The notes: generated by a model from the letters alone, not told the origin. Positions 27,451 to 36,962 are shown, numbered from the stretch's first letter. The stretch: DNA of 64,000 nt from CBDFGE01 sp965247055 (GCA_965247055.1 CBDFGE010000006.1:772068-836067); one strand, 5' to 3'. Program-made: numbers and translations.

Positions 27451-28173
27451 CTACTTTATTGCCACCCTCTTCAGGTGTTGGGAGAAGAACTCCAAAGTCC
27501 GGGGCCACGAGACTTCGGCCGCCGCACGGTCGTACTTTTCTCCCAGGTCGTTCATGAAGGCGTGGTCCGCGCCGGGGTAGGTGAAGAACTGGTGCTCCTT
27601 CCCCAGCCTGGTCAGATCGGCGTCCATCCTGGCCATGTCTGCCTGGGAGGGGTTGCCGTCTATCTCGCCGAAGTGGAACATCATGGGGCAGTTGATCCCT
27701 TGGGAACGCTGGAAGGGGCTCTGGTCCGCCTTACCCCAGGGGACCATGATGCCGCCGCCGTAATAGGGGACCGCCGCGCTGAAATGGGGCGTCGCGGCGG
27801 CGCCCAGCCAGACCACCCTGCCGCCCATGCAGAACCCCGTGATCCCAAGCCGATCGCCGGCCACGGACGGCTGTCGCCCCAGGTACTCCACGGTGGCGTT
27901 CAAATCCGCCACTATCTCGGGATCACTGAGATGGTCCCTCCGGCTGGAGCCATCGGCCAGCATGCTATCGGTGATGCGGTGGAACAGGTCCGGGGCAATG
28001 GCGGCGTATCCCTCACCCGCCAGCCGGTCGACTATCTCGCGGACGAACTGGTCCACCCCTGGGCCGTGGTGGATGACCACGATGCCCGGAAAGGCGCTGG
28101 GGCCTTCGGGAACGTTCAGGTAGAGCTTCATTTCGCCACCATCGACCCGAGTGCTATCGCTGAACGATGGCAT
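27451..28173 (-). CDS. Dienelactone hydrolase family protein
   Basis: The 240-aa alpha/beta hydrolase has the nucleophile elbow GITGFCMGGRVV with Cys as nucleophile, an Asp in FGEIDGN and the His in PGADHAFMND, which together make the dienelactone-hydrolase triad. The N-terminal IVVIHHGPGVD replaces the usual HExxG segment. It would open lactone or cyclic ester rings in aromatic or terpenoid breakdown. It is transcribed just upstream of the GMC gene and probably shares its mRNA. Confidence 0.9.
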   Translation of the reverse strand: MPSFSDSTRVDGGEMKLYLNVPEGPSAFPGIVVIHHGPGVDQFVREIVDRLAGEGYAAIAPDLFHRITDSMLADGSSRRDHLSDPEIVADLNATVEYLGRQPSVAGDRLGITGFCMGGRVVWLGAAATPHFSAAVPYYGGGIMVPWGKADQSPFQRSQGINCPMMFHFGEIDGNPSQADMARMDADLTRLGKEHQFFTYPGADHAFMNDLGEKYDRAAAEVSWPRTLEFFSQHLKRVAIK

Positions 28174-28409
28174 CTCGACTTACCTCCCAAACCAGCTGCC
28201 GCATTTCATCCCACACCGGCGGCGTCGTACTGCCCAGGCAACCGGTAGCGATAGCATAAGCCCGCCGGTGCGCTCTTTCAACCCCCGCGGTCTGGCGGGG
28301 CCGGCCCAGTCTGGTATATCCTTGCATTCAGGCCCGGAGCTACTGGGAAGCGTGCTCGCCCCAAGCTCGCCTACGGGAGAGCTAACCGCCGGGCAACGGA
28401 GGTATCGGC

Positions 28410-29459
28410 TTGGGCGTTTATACGTCTCTACTCAGGCCTCTGCTGTTCACCCTTCCTCCGGAGTGGGCACAGGCCCTCGCGGAGGCCATCCTGGGGATAA
28501 GGCCCCTATGGAAGGCCGCGGGCCCTCTCCTGAGGGTGAAGAGCGGGAGGCTTGAATGCCACGTCGGGGGTATCCCGCTACCGAATCCGGTGGGCCTGGC
28601 AGCCGGCTACGATAAGGACTGCCGGCTGTTAGACCGCCTGGCCCGCCTGGGCTTCGGGTACATCGTGGCCGGGACGGTGGTGGCCGAGCCCAGGGCGGGT
28701 AATCCGCGCCCCAGATTGCTGCGGGACCCCGGGGCGGGCTCTCTGATCAACTCCCTGGGCTTTCCAAGTCAGGGGCTCGAACGGGCCCTGGGACGTCTGG
28801 AGCGCAGCGCCGGGCGCAGGGTAACGGTGCTGGCCAGCATCTCCGGCGTCTCCATAGAAGAGTTCCTGGCGTGCTACGAGGCGATCCAGCCAGCGGCGGC
28901 GGGAGTGGAGCTGAACATAAGCAGCCCAAACACCGAGGGGATAGCGGCATTCCAGGAGCCGGCGAAACTGGAGGAGCTGCTTGCCGCCCTACGTCCCATG
29001 AAACATAAACCCCTGTTTCTCAAGCTGCCACCCTATTTCGACGGCGCCCGTAGAAATCAGGTGCTGGAGCTGGTGGACGTGGCCACCGCGCACTCCGTCG
29101 AAGGGGTCACCGCGGTCAACACCTGGCCCAGGGAGGACCCCCGACTAGCCACAGGGAGGGGAGGTGTGAGCGGCAGGCCCCTGTTCCCCCACATGCTGCG
29201 AATCGTCGAGGACATTCGCCAGCGGGCGGGCGAGGGCCTGACCATCAACGCCTGCGGCGGAATATCCTCCGGGGAGGACGCAGTGGCGGCGCTGGTGGCG
29301 GGCGCCAACACAGTGCAGGTCTTCACCGGCTTCGTCTACGGGGGGCCGGGGCTGATGGCGGGGATCAACCGCCACATCCTCCGGTTCATGGACCGGGAGG
29401 GGATATCCTCCATCAAGGATATTGCTGGGTACGCCGCCGGAGGCCGGCGGTCGGGCTAG
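28410..29459 (+). CDS. pyrD: Dihydroorotate dehydrogenase (quinone), class 2
   Basis: The 349-aa FMN enzyme oxidises dihydroorotate to orotate in pyrimidine synthesis and passes electrons to quinone. The N-terminal helices (LLRPLLFTLPPEWAQALAEAIL) are the membrane/quinone tunnel characteristic of class 2. FMN and substrate motifs are PNPVGLAAGYDKDC, SLINSLGFPSQG, ELNISSPNTEG, FLKLPPYF and ACGGISSGEDAVAALVAGA. The TTG at 28410 follows CGGAGG. Length is typical. It converges on the HtrA-like protease genes. Confidence 0.92.
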   Translation: MGVYTSLLRPLLFTLPPEWAQALAEAILGIRPLWKAAGPLLRVKSGRLECHVGGIPLPNPVGLAAGYDKDCRLLDRLARLGFGYIVAGTVVAEPRAGNPRPRLLRDPGAGSLINSLGFPSQGLERALGRLERSAGRRVTVLASISGVSIEEFLACYEAIQPAAAGVELNISSPNTEGIAAFQEPAKLEELLAALRPMKHKPLFLKLPPYFDGARRNQVLELVDVATAHSVEGVTAVNTWPREDPRLATGRGGVSGRPLFPHMLRIVEDIRQRAGEGLTINACGGISSGEDAVAALVAGANTVQVFTGFVYGGPGLMAGINRHILRFMDREGISSIKDIAGYAAGGRRSG

Positions 29460-29491
29460 AGCCGGTAGGCCACGCAGGCGACTGGTACAAC

Positions 29492-30102
29492 TCAGACTGG
29501 GGACACCGCGCACCTGGAGCCGACGGTCTCTCGAAGGAAAGCCTTCGCGGCATGGACCGGCACCGCCACTCCCACGTCTGGGCCGACCATCATCGTGTTT
29601 ACACCCACCAGGCGTCCGTGAGCGTCCACGAGTGGCCCTCCCGAGTACCCCGGCCTCAGATGCAGGCTAACAGTGATCCAATCCCGCCCGTGAGGCGAAG
29701 CCTCCTCCCCCTCGCGGCCCATCCCGATACCACCCCAGCAGTGGCGGCGCCCACCACACCCCAGGGGTGGCCCAGGGCCATCACCCACTGCCCTGCCTGT
29801 AGACGGCTGGATGCCCCCAGCTCGATGACCGACAGCCCGGTGGCGTCCACGGCCAGGGCCGCCAGGTCATGGCCGTGGTCGCTGGCCAGCACCCGGGCCG
29901 GGAAGGAGGACCCATCGGGCAGCCTGACTCGCAGGGGGCCTCGCCCCAACACGTGGGCGCAGGTCACGACAAGCCCATCGGGATGCCATATGGTGCCCGC
30001 CCCCGCGCCGCCCCTACCGTTAAGCACCTGGACGAGACCCTGCCCCACCATCTCCACGACAGAGGCCAACTCCCCATTGAGCTGCTGCAACACCGTGGAC
30101 AT
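29492..30102 (-). pseudogene. Trypsin-like serine protease, frameshifted
   Basis: This is a second HtrA/DegP-like protease domain without a PDZ domain. The first frame (from 30102) carries the catalytic His in VVTCAHVLG and Asp in HGHDLAALAV. The Ser, in RPGYSGGPLVDAHGRLVGVN, lies in another frame. Joining them requires one extra base near 29719-29725, restoring GVVSG-MGREGEEASPHG. As written, translation from the start ends at 29656 without the catalytic Ser. It lies six bases after the intact HtrA gene. It is either a recent loss or a one-base consensus error. Confidence 0.8.
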
Positions 30103-30108
30103 CCCTCC

Positions 30109-31002
30109 CTACGGGTGCTCCCCTAGAACCACCGTCAGCTCCCGCTCCTGCCCCCCCCTCACGATTCTAAGTGACACCGTTAAGCCTATGCGGTCGCTGC
30201 TGAGGAGGGCCAGCAGGCCATCGGGGTAGCGCACAGGCTGCCCGTCCAGGGCAACGATCGTGTCCCCCATGAGAAGCCCATGCCCCTCGGCCGGGCTGCC
30301 GGGCTCGACGGACACCAGCAGGAGTCCTGTTTCCTGGCCGAGCCGCTGGGCCAGCGCCGGGGGAAGCTGCACCGGCTGGCTGCCTATCCCTAGATAAGCC
30401 CGGCGTATCCGGCCGTGGGCCAGCAGCGCTTCCACCACCCGGCGGACGGTCAGCGCCGGGACCGCCAGGGACAGCCCTCGCATCAGCGCCGAGGTGTTGA
30501 GCCCCAGGAAGCGTCCGCCAGCCTCCACCAGGGGGCCTCCGGAGAAACCAGGATACATCACAACGTCGGTCTGGAGGTACCGGTCGATATGGCCGCCGGT
30601 GGGGGTCCGCCAGCTATCCCCAAGGGCGCTGACGATGCCCAGGGTCGCCCTGGCCGTCCGGCCGGGCCGCCCCAGCGCCAGTACCAGATGCCCCACACGC
30701 AAGCCGTCGTCCTCGGCCCACGTGGCCGGTGTCAGCCCAGTGGCCTGGACGCGCAGCACGGCCAGGTCGGTGGTGGGGTCCCGGCCGACCAGTGTCGCGG
30801 CAACGGTGTCTCCATCGGCCAGGCCGACACGGATGTCATCGCTCTCCAGGGCGTGATGGGCGGTGACCACCACACCATCCGACGACCAAACGCTGCCACT
30901 GGCGGGAAGGCGCCTCCGTCCCTCTACCCGGACCAGGGCGGGACTGGCCGCCTCGACGGCCGCGGACAGAGCCTCCGATAGACTTGAAAGGACCTGGGCC
31001 AT
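30109..31002 (-). CDS. HtrA-like serine protease with PDZ domain, no signal peptide
   Basis: The 297-aa protein has a trypsin-like domain with triad His49 (VVTAHHAL), Asp79 (PTTDLAVL) and Ser154 (YPGFSGGPL), followed by a PDZ domain from about residue 200 (AYLGIGSQPVQLP... DTIVALDGQPV). Unlike DegP/DegS it starts directly with MAQVLSSLSEALSAAVEAA, with no signal peptide or anchor, so a cytoplasmic location is suggested. It is cotranscribed with the frameshifted protease downstream and lies behind a LuxR-type regulator gene. Confidence 0.88.
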   Translation of the reverse strand: MAQVLSSLSEALSAAVEAASPALVRVEGRRRLPASGSVWSSDGVVVTAHHALESDDIRVGLADGDTVAATLVGRDPTTDLAVLRVQATGLTPATWAEDDGLRVGHLVLALGRPGRTARATLGIVSALGDSWRTPTGGHIDRYLQTDVVMYPGFSGGPLVEAGGRFLGLNTSALMRGLSLAVPALTVRRVVEALLAHGRIRRAYLGIGSQPVQLPPALAQRLGQETGLLLVSVEPGSPAEGHGLLMGDTIVALDGQPVRYPDGLLALLSSDRIGLTVSLRIVRGGQERELTVVLGEHP

Positions 31003-31130
31003 GTCATTACCTCCTGAAGAACCCTTCCTTGGAATAAGCGTTGCTGAACAACTTATCCTAACTGTAGAGGGACGATGAGGGGGCGCGCACTACCCAAAAG
31101 GTCAGTATGGGTACCGGAAAAACGACCAGG

Positions 31131-31769
31131 CTACAGGATGACCAGTCCCAGTCGGGTCGCGCGGGTAACGGCCTCGTTGCGGCTCTGGGCTCCCAGCTTG
31201 CCGAGAATGGCGTTGACGTGGAACTTCACCGTGTGCTCACTTATGTTAAGGCGGTATGCAATGGACTTGTTGGGCAGGCCCTCGGCGAGGAGCAGCAACA
31301 CTTCCCGTTCTCGGGGAGTCAGGTCTTCGCTCAGGGGCTCCGGGGCATGGGCCCTGGGCTGCACAAGGGCGGATGCCAGCTCCGGGTCGAGCACCGCCAG
31401 CCCCCGGGCAACGGCACCCAGGGCCAACGCCAGCTCCTCGGGGTCCGAGTCCCTCCGCAGAAGGCCCCGGGCGCCCGCAGCCCAGGCGCCCGCGGCGTGG
31501 GCACCGTCGGGCAGAAGGACCAGCACGGGCGGAAGCGTCTCGGCCAGGTCGCTCAGGGACTCCAGCATCGGAGCAGGTTCCCAGCCCAGGTCCCAGAGCA
31601 CCACCTCGGGCTGGTAGATGCCGGACATAGCCAACTGGTCTGCCTCGCCCGACAGCTGGCCGACCACGTTGTACTCTTCCCGGCCGGTCAGGAGTGCAAC
31701 CAGCCCGGCCCGCGCCAGGGGGTCGTCCGCAACGACCAGGACCCGTATCCCGTGGACGGTCGCGGTCAT
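31131..31769 (-). CDS. NarL/LuxR-type response regulator
   Basis: The 212-aa protein has an N-terminal receiver-like domain with acidic pocket Asp15/16 and a phosphoacceptor candidate Asp60 in VVLWDLGWE. The C-terminal LuxR helix-turn-helix is LTPREREVLLLLAEGLPNKSIAYRLNISEHTVKFHVNAIL. The conserved Lys of the receiver is not visible; LLPDGAH stands at that place, so phosphorylation-dependent switching may be altered. No sensor kinase is adjacent. It is upstream of the HtrA-like gene on the same strand and may regulate it. Confidence 0.85.
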   Translation of the reverse strand: MTATVHGIRVLVVADDPLARAGLVALLTGREEYNVVGQLSGEADQLAMSGIYQPEVVLWDLGWEPAPMLESLSDLAETLPPVLVLLPDGAHAAGAWAAGARGLLRRDSDPEELALALGAVARGLAVLDPELASALVQPRAHAPEPLSEDLTPREREVLLLLAEGLPNKSIAYRLNISEHTVKFHVNAILGKLGAQSRNEAVTRATRLGLVIL

Positions 31770-31837
31770 GCTCAGATTCTAGCACAACCCTCGGGCCCTT
31801 CCCGCCCGCGAACCCAGGGGACCGGCGCCAGGGAGCC

Positions 31838-32650
31838 CTACCCCTGCATCAGGGGCCACAGCGAGATAGAGGTGGTGGCCGTACGGCCCCCGTCGATCGG
31901 TAGCACGGCGCCGGTAATCCACCCGGCCTCATCGCTTGCAAGGAACACCGCGGCCCAGGCCACGTCCCATGCCGTACCTTCTGTCCCCAAGGGGTTGGAC
32001 CTTCTGCGCAGGTCCCGTGCCTCCTCCGTCATCTCCCCGGCTACCATCGGGGTGTAGATGGCACCGGGTGCTATGCAGTTGACCCGGATGTTGCCCCTGC
32101 CGTGCTGCACCGCCATGGCCGTGGTGAGCGCGATGACTCCCCCCTTGGAGGCGGAGTAGGACACGCTGCTTCCCAGACTGGCCCGAAGTCCAGCGCTGGA
32201 GGACATGTTTATGATGGCCCCCCCCGCGCCCTCGACCATTCTGGGCACAGCATACTTGCTGGCCAGCATCATGCTCTTCAGGTTCACATCCAGGACCCGG
32301 TCCCAGTCCTGCTCCTCCACATCCACCACATCTCCATGGCCGAGGATGCCAACGTTGTTGAACAGGATGTGCAGCCCGCCGTAGCGTTCCAGGGCAGCAT
32401 CCACCATGGCCTTGCAGTCGGCGGCCCTGGTCACGTCGGCCTCGAAGACCGAGGCCTCGCCCCCCTCCTCACAAATCGTGGCCAGGGTCTCTTCGGCGGA
32501 CCTGTGCACGCGGTCCACCAGGAGGACCTTCGCCCCCTCCCGCGCGAAGAGGATTGACGTCGCCCTGCCCGTGCCCACGCCCTGCCCGCTGGAACCGGCA
32601 CCCGTCACGATGCCGACCTTGCCCTCAAGCCGCCCCCGTCTCTGCTCCAT
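31838..32650 (-). CDS. Short-chain dehydrogenase/reductase
   Basis: The 270-aa NAD(P)-dependent oxidoreductase has the cofactor loop GKVGIVTGAGSSGQGVGTG, an Asp after strand 2 (VLLVDRVHRS, favouring NAD), LFNNVGILGHGD, the catalytic Ser/Tyr/Lys in INMSSSAGL and SVSYSASKGG, and VNCIAPGAIYTPM. It is a classical FabG-like SDR of unknown substrate. The ATG at 32650 is supported by GAGGAGGGCGAG; the frame extends upstream without homology-like sequence. Confidence 0.9.
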   Translation of the reverse strand: MEQRRGRLEGKVGIVTGAGSSGQGVGTGRATSILFAREGAKVLLVDRVHRSAEETLATICEEGGEASVFEADVTRAADCKAMVDAALERYGGLHILFNNVGILGHGDVVDVEEQDWDRVLDVNLKSMMLASKYAVPRMVEGAGGAIINMSSSAGLRASLGSSVSYSASKGGVIALTTAMAVQHGRGNIRVNCIAPGAIYTPMVAGEMTEEARDLRRRSNPLGTEGTAWDVAWAAVFLASDEAGWITGAVLPIDGGRTATTSISLWPLMQG

Positions 32651-32804
32651 CTCGCCCTCCTCGGCACCGTTTCCGGACAACCGGCGATTCAACGCTATCC
32701 CATGCCTGCCCGGTGGAGCCGGTGCCAGGCAGGGCCTAGTATACTCCAGCTTACGCCACGTTAGAAGATTCACGGGTCCGGGGAAGGAAAAGCGAACGTT
32801 GGCC

Positions 32805-32833
32805 TTGACATACCGGGGAAATTACACTAAAAA
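32805..32833 (+). promoter_or_regulatory. Promoter candidate for the fused ABC exporter
   Basis: TTGACA (32805-32810) and TAAAAA (32828-32833) with a 17-base spacer lie 60 bases before the ATG at 32893, in the divergent region shared with the SDR gene. Confidence 0.5.
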
Positions 32834-32892
32834 GAGTTGGCGGCCATACCAAGCTAGGCTCGCGCGGTTCGGGTCCAGTCTGAGGGTTACCC

Positions 32893-35800
32893 ATGTACCT
32901 TGATCCCCGGCTCGTCGCACTGACCAGGGGAGTGCGGCTGCGAATCCTGTTGGCGGCCCTGGCGGGGCTGTTGGCTGTGGTGGCCGGCGTGGCCCGGCTG
33001 GCCGTGGCCGGGGTCGTCATCGTCAAAGTCATCCACGAAGGGGCGTCCTTCTCCAGCCTGTACGTGCCTCTCCTGGCCATGGCCGGGCTGGTGGTCCTCC
33101 GTGGCGGGCTCCAGTACCTCCAGGACGTGATCAGCCACCATACCGCGAGCATAGTCAAGATACAGCTTCGCAAGCACCTGTACGAGCACTGCCTGGCCCT
33201 GGGCCCGGGGTACTTTGACCGCAGCCGGACTGGTGACATCACCCTGTCCCTGGCGGACGGAGTGGAGCGGCTGGAGGCCTTCTTCGGGCGATACCTGCCC
33301 CAACTTTTTGTCGCGGCCGTGGCCCCCATACTGATCTTTGTGTTCATGGTCGTCCTCGATCTGAGGACCGGACTTGTGTTCCTGGGGTTCGCGGCCTTCG
33401 CCCTCATCGTCCCACAGCTCTTCCTGAGGTGGAACCGGGACAGCAGCATGGCACGACGCAACGCCTACGGCACCCTTGGGGCAGACTTTCTGGATAGCGT
33501 GCAAGGTCTCGCCACGCTGAAGGCTTTCGGCCAGGGTCGTGCCAGGGGACGTCTGCTGGCCCAGCGAGCAAGGCACCTGTACCGGTCCACCATGGGGGTG
33601 CTGGCCGCCAACAGCGCCACCAGCTCCATCACCATCCTGGGAATCTCGGCGGGTGCTGCCGTGGCCCTTGCCTGGGGAGCCGTCCGCGTGGAGAGCGGCG
33701 AGCTGGGGCTGCGTCCTCTCCTGATCGTGCTCATGCTGGGGGTGGAGATCTTCCGGCCGTTGCGAGAGCTGGTGCAGCTCTACCACGAGGGGATGATGGC
33801 CATGTCCGCGGCCCAGGGCATTTACACGGTGCTCGACGCGCCTGTGGAGGTCGCGGAGCCGGCCAGGCCCGCCGGAGGAGATGGTGTCTCTCCCGACGTG
33901 GCCCTCAGGCCGGAGGTCGGCTTCGAGGGGGTGAGCTTCGGCTACCACGGCGGTCAGAGGCCGGCGCTGAGGGACGTCTCCTTCACCCTACGCAGTGGCG
34001 AGACCCTCGGAGTGGTAGGTCCCAGCGGCGCCGGGAAGACCACCCTGGTCTGGCTCCTTCTACGGTTCTACGACCCACAGCAGGGGCGCATTTTACTGGG
34101 TGGTCATGACCTCCGCGACCTGCCCCTGGATGTCGTTCGCTGGCAGGTCGCCGTGGTGACCCAGGACACCTATCTCTTCCACGGCACCGTGGCGGACAAC
34201 CTGCGATTCGGGAGGCCCGACGCCTCGCGAGAAGAGCTGGAGAACGCCGCCCGGGCCGCGAACGCCCACGACTTCATCATGGCGTTGCCCCACGGGTACG
34301 ATTCGGTCGTTGGCGAGCGGGCCCTGCGGCTGTCGGGTGGCCAGAAACAGCGCATCGCCATCGCCCGGGCCCTCCTCAAAGACGCACCGGTGCTGGTCCT
34401 CGACGAGGCGCTGTCCAGCGTGGATGCCGAGAACGAGGCGGTCATACAGGAGGCCCTGGACCGGCTGATGAAAGGCAGGACCACGCTGGTTATCGCCCAC
34501 CGCCTGTCCAGCGTGGTGGGCGCGGACCGCATCATCGTCCTGGACAATGGGGGTCTGGTCGAGTCGGGCTCCCATGACGAGCTGGTGAGGGCTGGAGGAG
34601 TCTACTCCAGGCTCATGGCCGACCAGCAGGAGGCACCAGACCGGGACGTCGTGGTAGCGACGTTGCCCTCGGAGGGAGCCGAGGGCAACCGTCCGGCGGC
34701 TGAGGGGGAGGAGAAAGGTTCCGCTTCCTCCCCCCACACCCGCCAGGGGACCGCGGCCCCTCCCCACCCCGGCGCCCCCCCGGGGATACTGGCGGTCTGG
34801 GCCAGGCTGCTTGCCCTGGTACGGCCCTGGCGGGGCCAGCTTGCCCTCACCTTCCTCCTGGGCCTGGCCCATCACGGGTCCATCATCGGCATAGGGGTGA
34901 TCAGCGCTCTCCTGGTGGGCCAGGTCATAACGGGGGGAGATCTAGCACCCCTGCTGCTCCTGTTGGGTGTTTTCGTGCCCCTGGCAGCGTTTTTCACGTG
35001 GGCCGAGTCCTGGATGGCCCACGACCTGGCCTACCGGCTCCTCGCCGAGATGCGGATAGATTTGTACGCCGTGCTGGACCCGCTGGCGCCGGCCTACATG
35101 GTGCGGCGGCGCTCCGGCGACCTAGTGAGCATAGTCGGCAGCGATATAGAGACCATCGAGTTCTTCTTCGCCCATACCATCACTCCCGCCTTCGTCGCAC
35201 TGCTGATACCAGCCGCCGTTCTCGCTACCCTGGCGATCATCGCGTGGCCCGTCGCCCTGGCCATCTCTCCCTTCCTTCTGGCAGTCGCGGTGAGCCCCTT
35301 CTTAGCCCAGAAGCGGTCCGAGCGACTAGGACACGAGGTGCGCCACGGGATCGGCGAAGTGCACGCCCACATGGTGGACAGCATCCAGGGTCTACGGGAG
35401 ATATCGGCATTCGGCCGCGGTCCGGCTCGCACGGGGGAGATGGTGACCAACGGCTGGCGGTTTGCCCACCACCAGCTCCGTCTATTGAAGGAGCGGGCCT
35501 TCCAGTCGGGCTTTATCGAGGCGATGACGGCCCTGGGGGGCCTTTCGGTGCTTACCATGGGCGTCTGGCTACTGACCCGAGGCGACATATCGCGACCCCA
35601 GCTAATCCTGGCGGCCGTCCTGTCCCTGGCAGCCTTCGCGCCGGTAGCGGACATCGCCAGGACTATGAAGCAGCTAATGGAAACCCTTGCCGCGGCACGC
35701 CGGGTCTTCGCGGTCCACGACGAGCCGGTGCCGGTAAGGGATGGCCCGGTCGACTGCGACTCCCGGGCCATCCCGATGGACGGGGCCCCGTCCATCGGGT

Positions 35801-36618
35801 TCGAAAGGGTCAGCTTCAGCTACGGGCCGGGCGAGGCCCAGGCGCTGGGTGACGTGACCTTCACGGTCGATCCAGGGCACACGGTGGCGCTGGTGGGACG
35901 CTCCGGAGCCGGAAAGAGCACCTGCGCCAACCTGCTGATGCGGTTCTGGGACCCCGAAGCGGGCGCTATCTTGCTGGGAGGACACGACCTGAGGGAGTTC
36001 GGGCTGGACGAGCTCAGGCAACAGATAGCCCTGGTGTCCCAGGACACGTATCTGTTCAACGCCAGCATAATGGAAAACCTGCGCCTGGGCAAACAGGAAG
36101 CTACCGACACTGAGATTGAGGAGGCCGCACGCCGGGCCAACGCCCATGAGTTCATAGCCGCTTTCCCCGAGGGTTATGACACCATGGTAGGGGAGAGGGG
36201 TATGCAGGTCTCCGGGGGACAGAGGCAACGCATCTCCATCGCCCGCGCCCTCCTCAAAAACGCTCCGGTCCTCATCCTCGACGAAGCCACCTCCCATCTG
36301 GACGCCGTTAACGAGCGACAGGTCCGCCAGGCGCTAAAACGGCTTATGGAAGGGAGGACGACCCTGGTGATCGCTCACCGCCTTTCGACGATCCGGGACG
36401 CCGACCGCATCGTAGTGCTGGACGAGGGCAGACTGGCCGAGGAGGGCACGCACCAGGACCTGCTCGCACGTCATGGACTCTACTCTCAGCTAGTCTCAAC
36501 CCAGATGGTGGGCGCCACATCGGGTCCGTCCTACGGCGTGGCCAACGGACCGGACCCTGGGTCCGATCCCGGGAGCTGGCCGGGCCCAGGACTCCCTCCC
36601 CATCACCACGACCACTGA
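32893..36618 (+). CDS. Fused ABC exporter, two TMD-NBD halves in one chain
   Basis: The 1241-aa polypeptide holds two complete exporter halves. Half 1 has six membrane helices, with FLDSVQGLATLKAFGQ in the helical domain as in CydD. Its NBD has Walker A GPSGAGKTT (about residue 376), signature LSGGQKQR and Walker B VLVLDEALSS. Half 2 repeats this with GRSGAGKST (about residue 1003), VSGGQRQR and VLILDEATSH. Both sites look catalytically competent. Closest in style are CydDC-like or MsbA/LmrA-type exporters, normally separate genes. The C-terminus ends in a Pro/Gly/His-rich tail (LPPHHHDH). No cytochrome bd genes are nearby, so the substrate is open. Confidence 0.9.
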   Translation: MYLDPRLVALTRGVRLRILLAALAGLLAVVAGVARLAVAGVVIVKVIHEGASFSSLYVPLLAMAGLVVLRGGLQYLQDVISHHTASIVKIQLRKHLYEHCLALGPGYFDRSRTGDITLSLADGVERLEAFFGRYLPQLFVAAVAPILIFVFMVVLDLRTGLVFLGFAAFALIVPQLFLRWNRDSSMARRNAYGTLGADFLDSVQGLATLKAFGQGRARGRLLAQRARHLYRSTMGVLAANSATSSITILGISAGAAVALAWGAVRVESGELGLRPLLIVLMLGVEIFRPLRELVQLYHEGMMAMSAAQGIYTVLDAPVEVAEPARPAGGDGVSPDVALRPEVGFEGVSFGYHGGQRPALRDVSFTLRSGETLGVVGPSGAGKTTLVWLLLRFYDPQQGRILLGGHDLRDLPLDVVRWQVAVVTQDTYLFHGTVADNLRFGRPDASREELENAARAANAHDFIMALPHGYDSVVGERALRLSGGQKQRIAIARALLKDAPVLVLDEALSSVDAENEAVIQEALDRLMKGRTTLVIAHRLSSVVGADRIIVLDNGGLVESGSHDELVRAGGVYSRLMADQQEAPDRDVVVATLPSEGAEGNRPAAEGEEKGSASSPHTRQGTAAPPHPGAPPGILAVWARLLALVRPWRGQLALTFLLGLAHHGSIIGIGVISALLVGQVITGGDLAPLLLLLGVFVPLAAFFTWAESWMAHDLAYRLLAEMRIDLYAVLDPLAPAYMVRRRSGDLVSIVGSDIETIEFFFAHTITPAFVALLIPAAVLATLAIIAWPVALAISPFLLAVAVSPFLAQKRSERLGHEVRHGIGEVHAHMVDSIQGLREISAFGRGPARTGEMVTNGWRFAHHQLRLLKERAFQSGFIEAMTALGGLSVLTMGVWLLTRGDISRPQLILAAVLSLAAFAPVADIARTMKQLMETLAAARRVFAVHDEPVPVRDGPVDCDSRAIPMDGAPSIGFERVSFSYGPGEAQALGDVTFTVDPGHTVALVGRSGAGKSTCANLLMRFWDPEAGAILLGGHDLREFGLDELRQQIALVSQDTYLFNASIMENLRLGKQEATDTEIEEAARRANAHEFIAAFPEGYDTMVGERGMQVSGGQRQRISIARALLKNAPVLILDEATSHLDAVNERQVRQALKRLMEGRTTLVIAHRLSTIRDADRIVVLDEGRLAEEGTHQDLLARHGLYSQLVSTQMVGATSGPSYGVANGPDPGSDPGSWPGPGLPPHHHDH

Positions 36619-36962
36619 CCGCTGGAGGGCCGAAGACTATACTGAGGCGCTCGGTGGGCACCGCCTGCCAAAAAGGGAGCGGCCAGAAACCCGGCCTTTC
36701 AGGCTCTGGCCGCGAGCAGTTGGAACCGAAGGTGGGGAGCCTGGCCGAGGCTAAGGCTTTCCCGGCCCCCGTAGGGACCGCGTCCTCTTCGGCTTCCCCA
36801 GTGCTTTGATTTCGTCCGCGGTCTCCTCCTCATCAAGGTCGTCAGCATCGAATTTCCCGATCGAATGCCCGGCAGGGTCGAGTGAGGCCCCTGAGATTTG
36901 TACGTAAGCCCAGTGGCATGGTCCGATGGGCGGGGTGATGCTTCCCAAGGAGGCCAGAGAGC
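36619..36962. other. Intergenic region before the universal stress protein gene
   Basis: No supportable gene is seen in these 344 bases. An 8-bp inverted repeat with arms 36680-36687 and 36705-36712 could end the ABC exporter transcript but lacks a T run. The region ends in AAGGAGG, the ribosome site of the next gene. A 65-codon antisense frame exists but would overlap that site, so I do not call it. Confidence 0.5.

Noticed and set aside
36589..36618. HHHDH tail of the ABC exporter as a cloning tag
   Set aside because: It is part of a Pro/Gly-rich natural-looking tail (LPPHHHDH) in genomic context, not a run of six His with linker.
36751..36948. 65-codon minus-strand frame with an acidic segment
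   Set aside because: It would start with TTG inside the ribosome site of the universal stress protein gene and has no ribosome site of its own.
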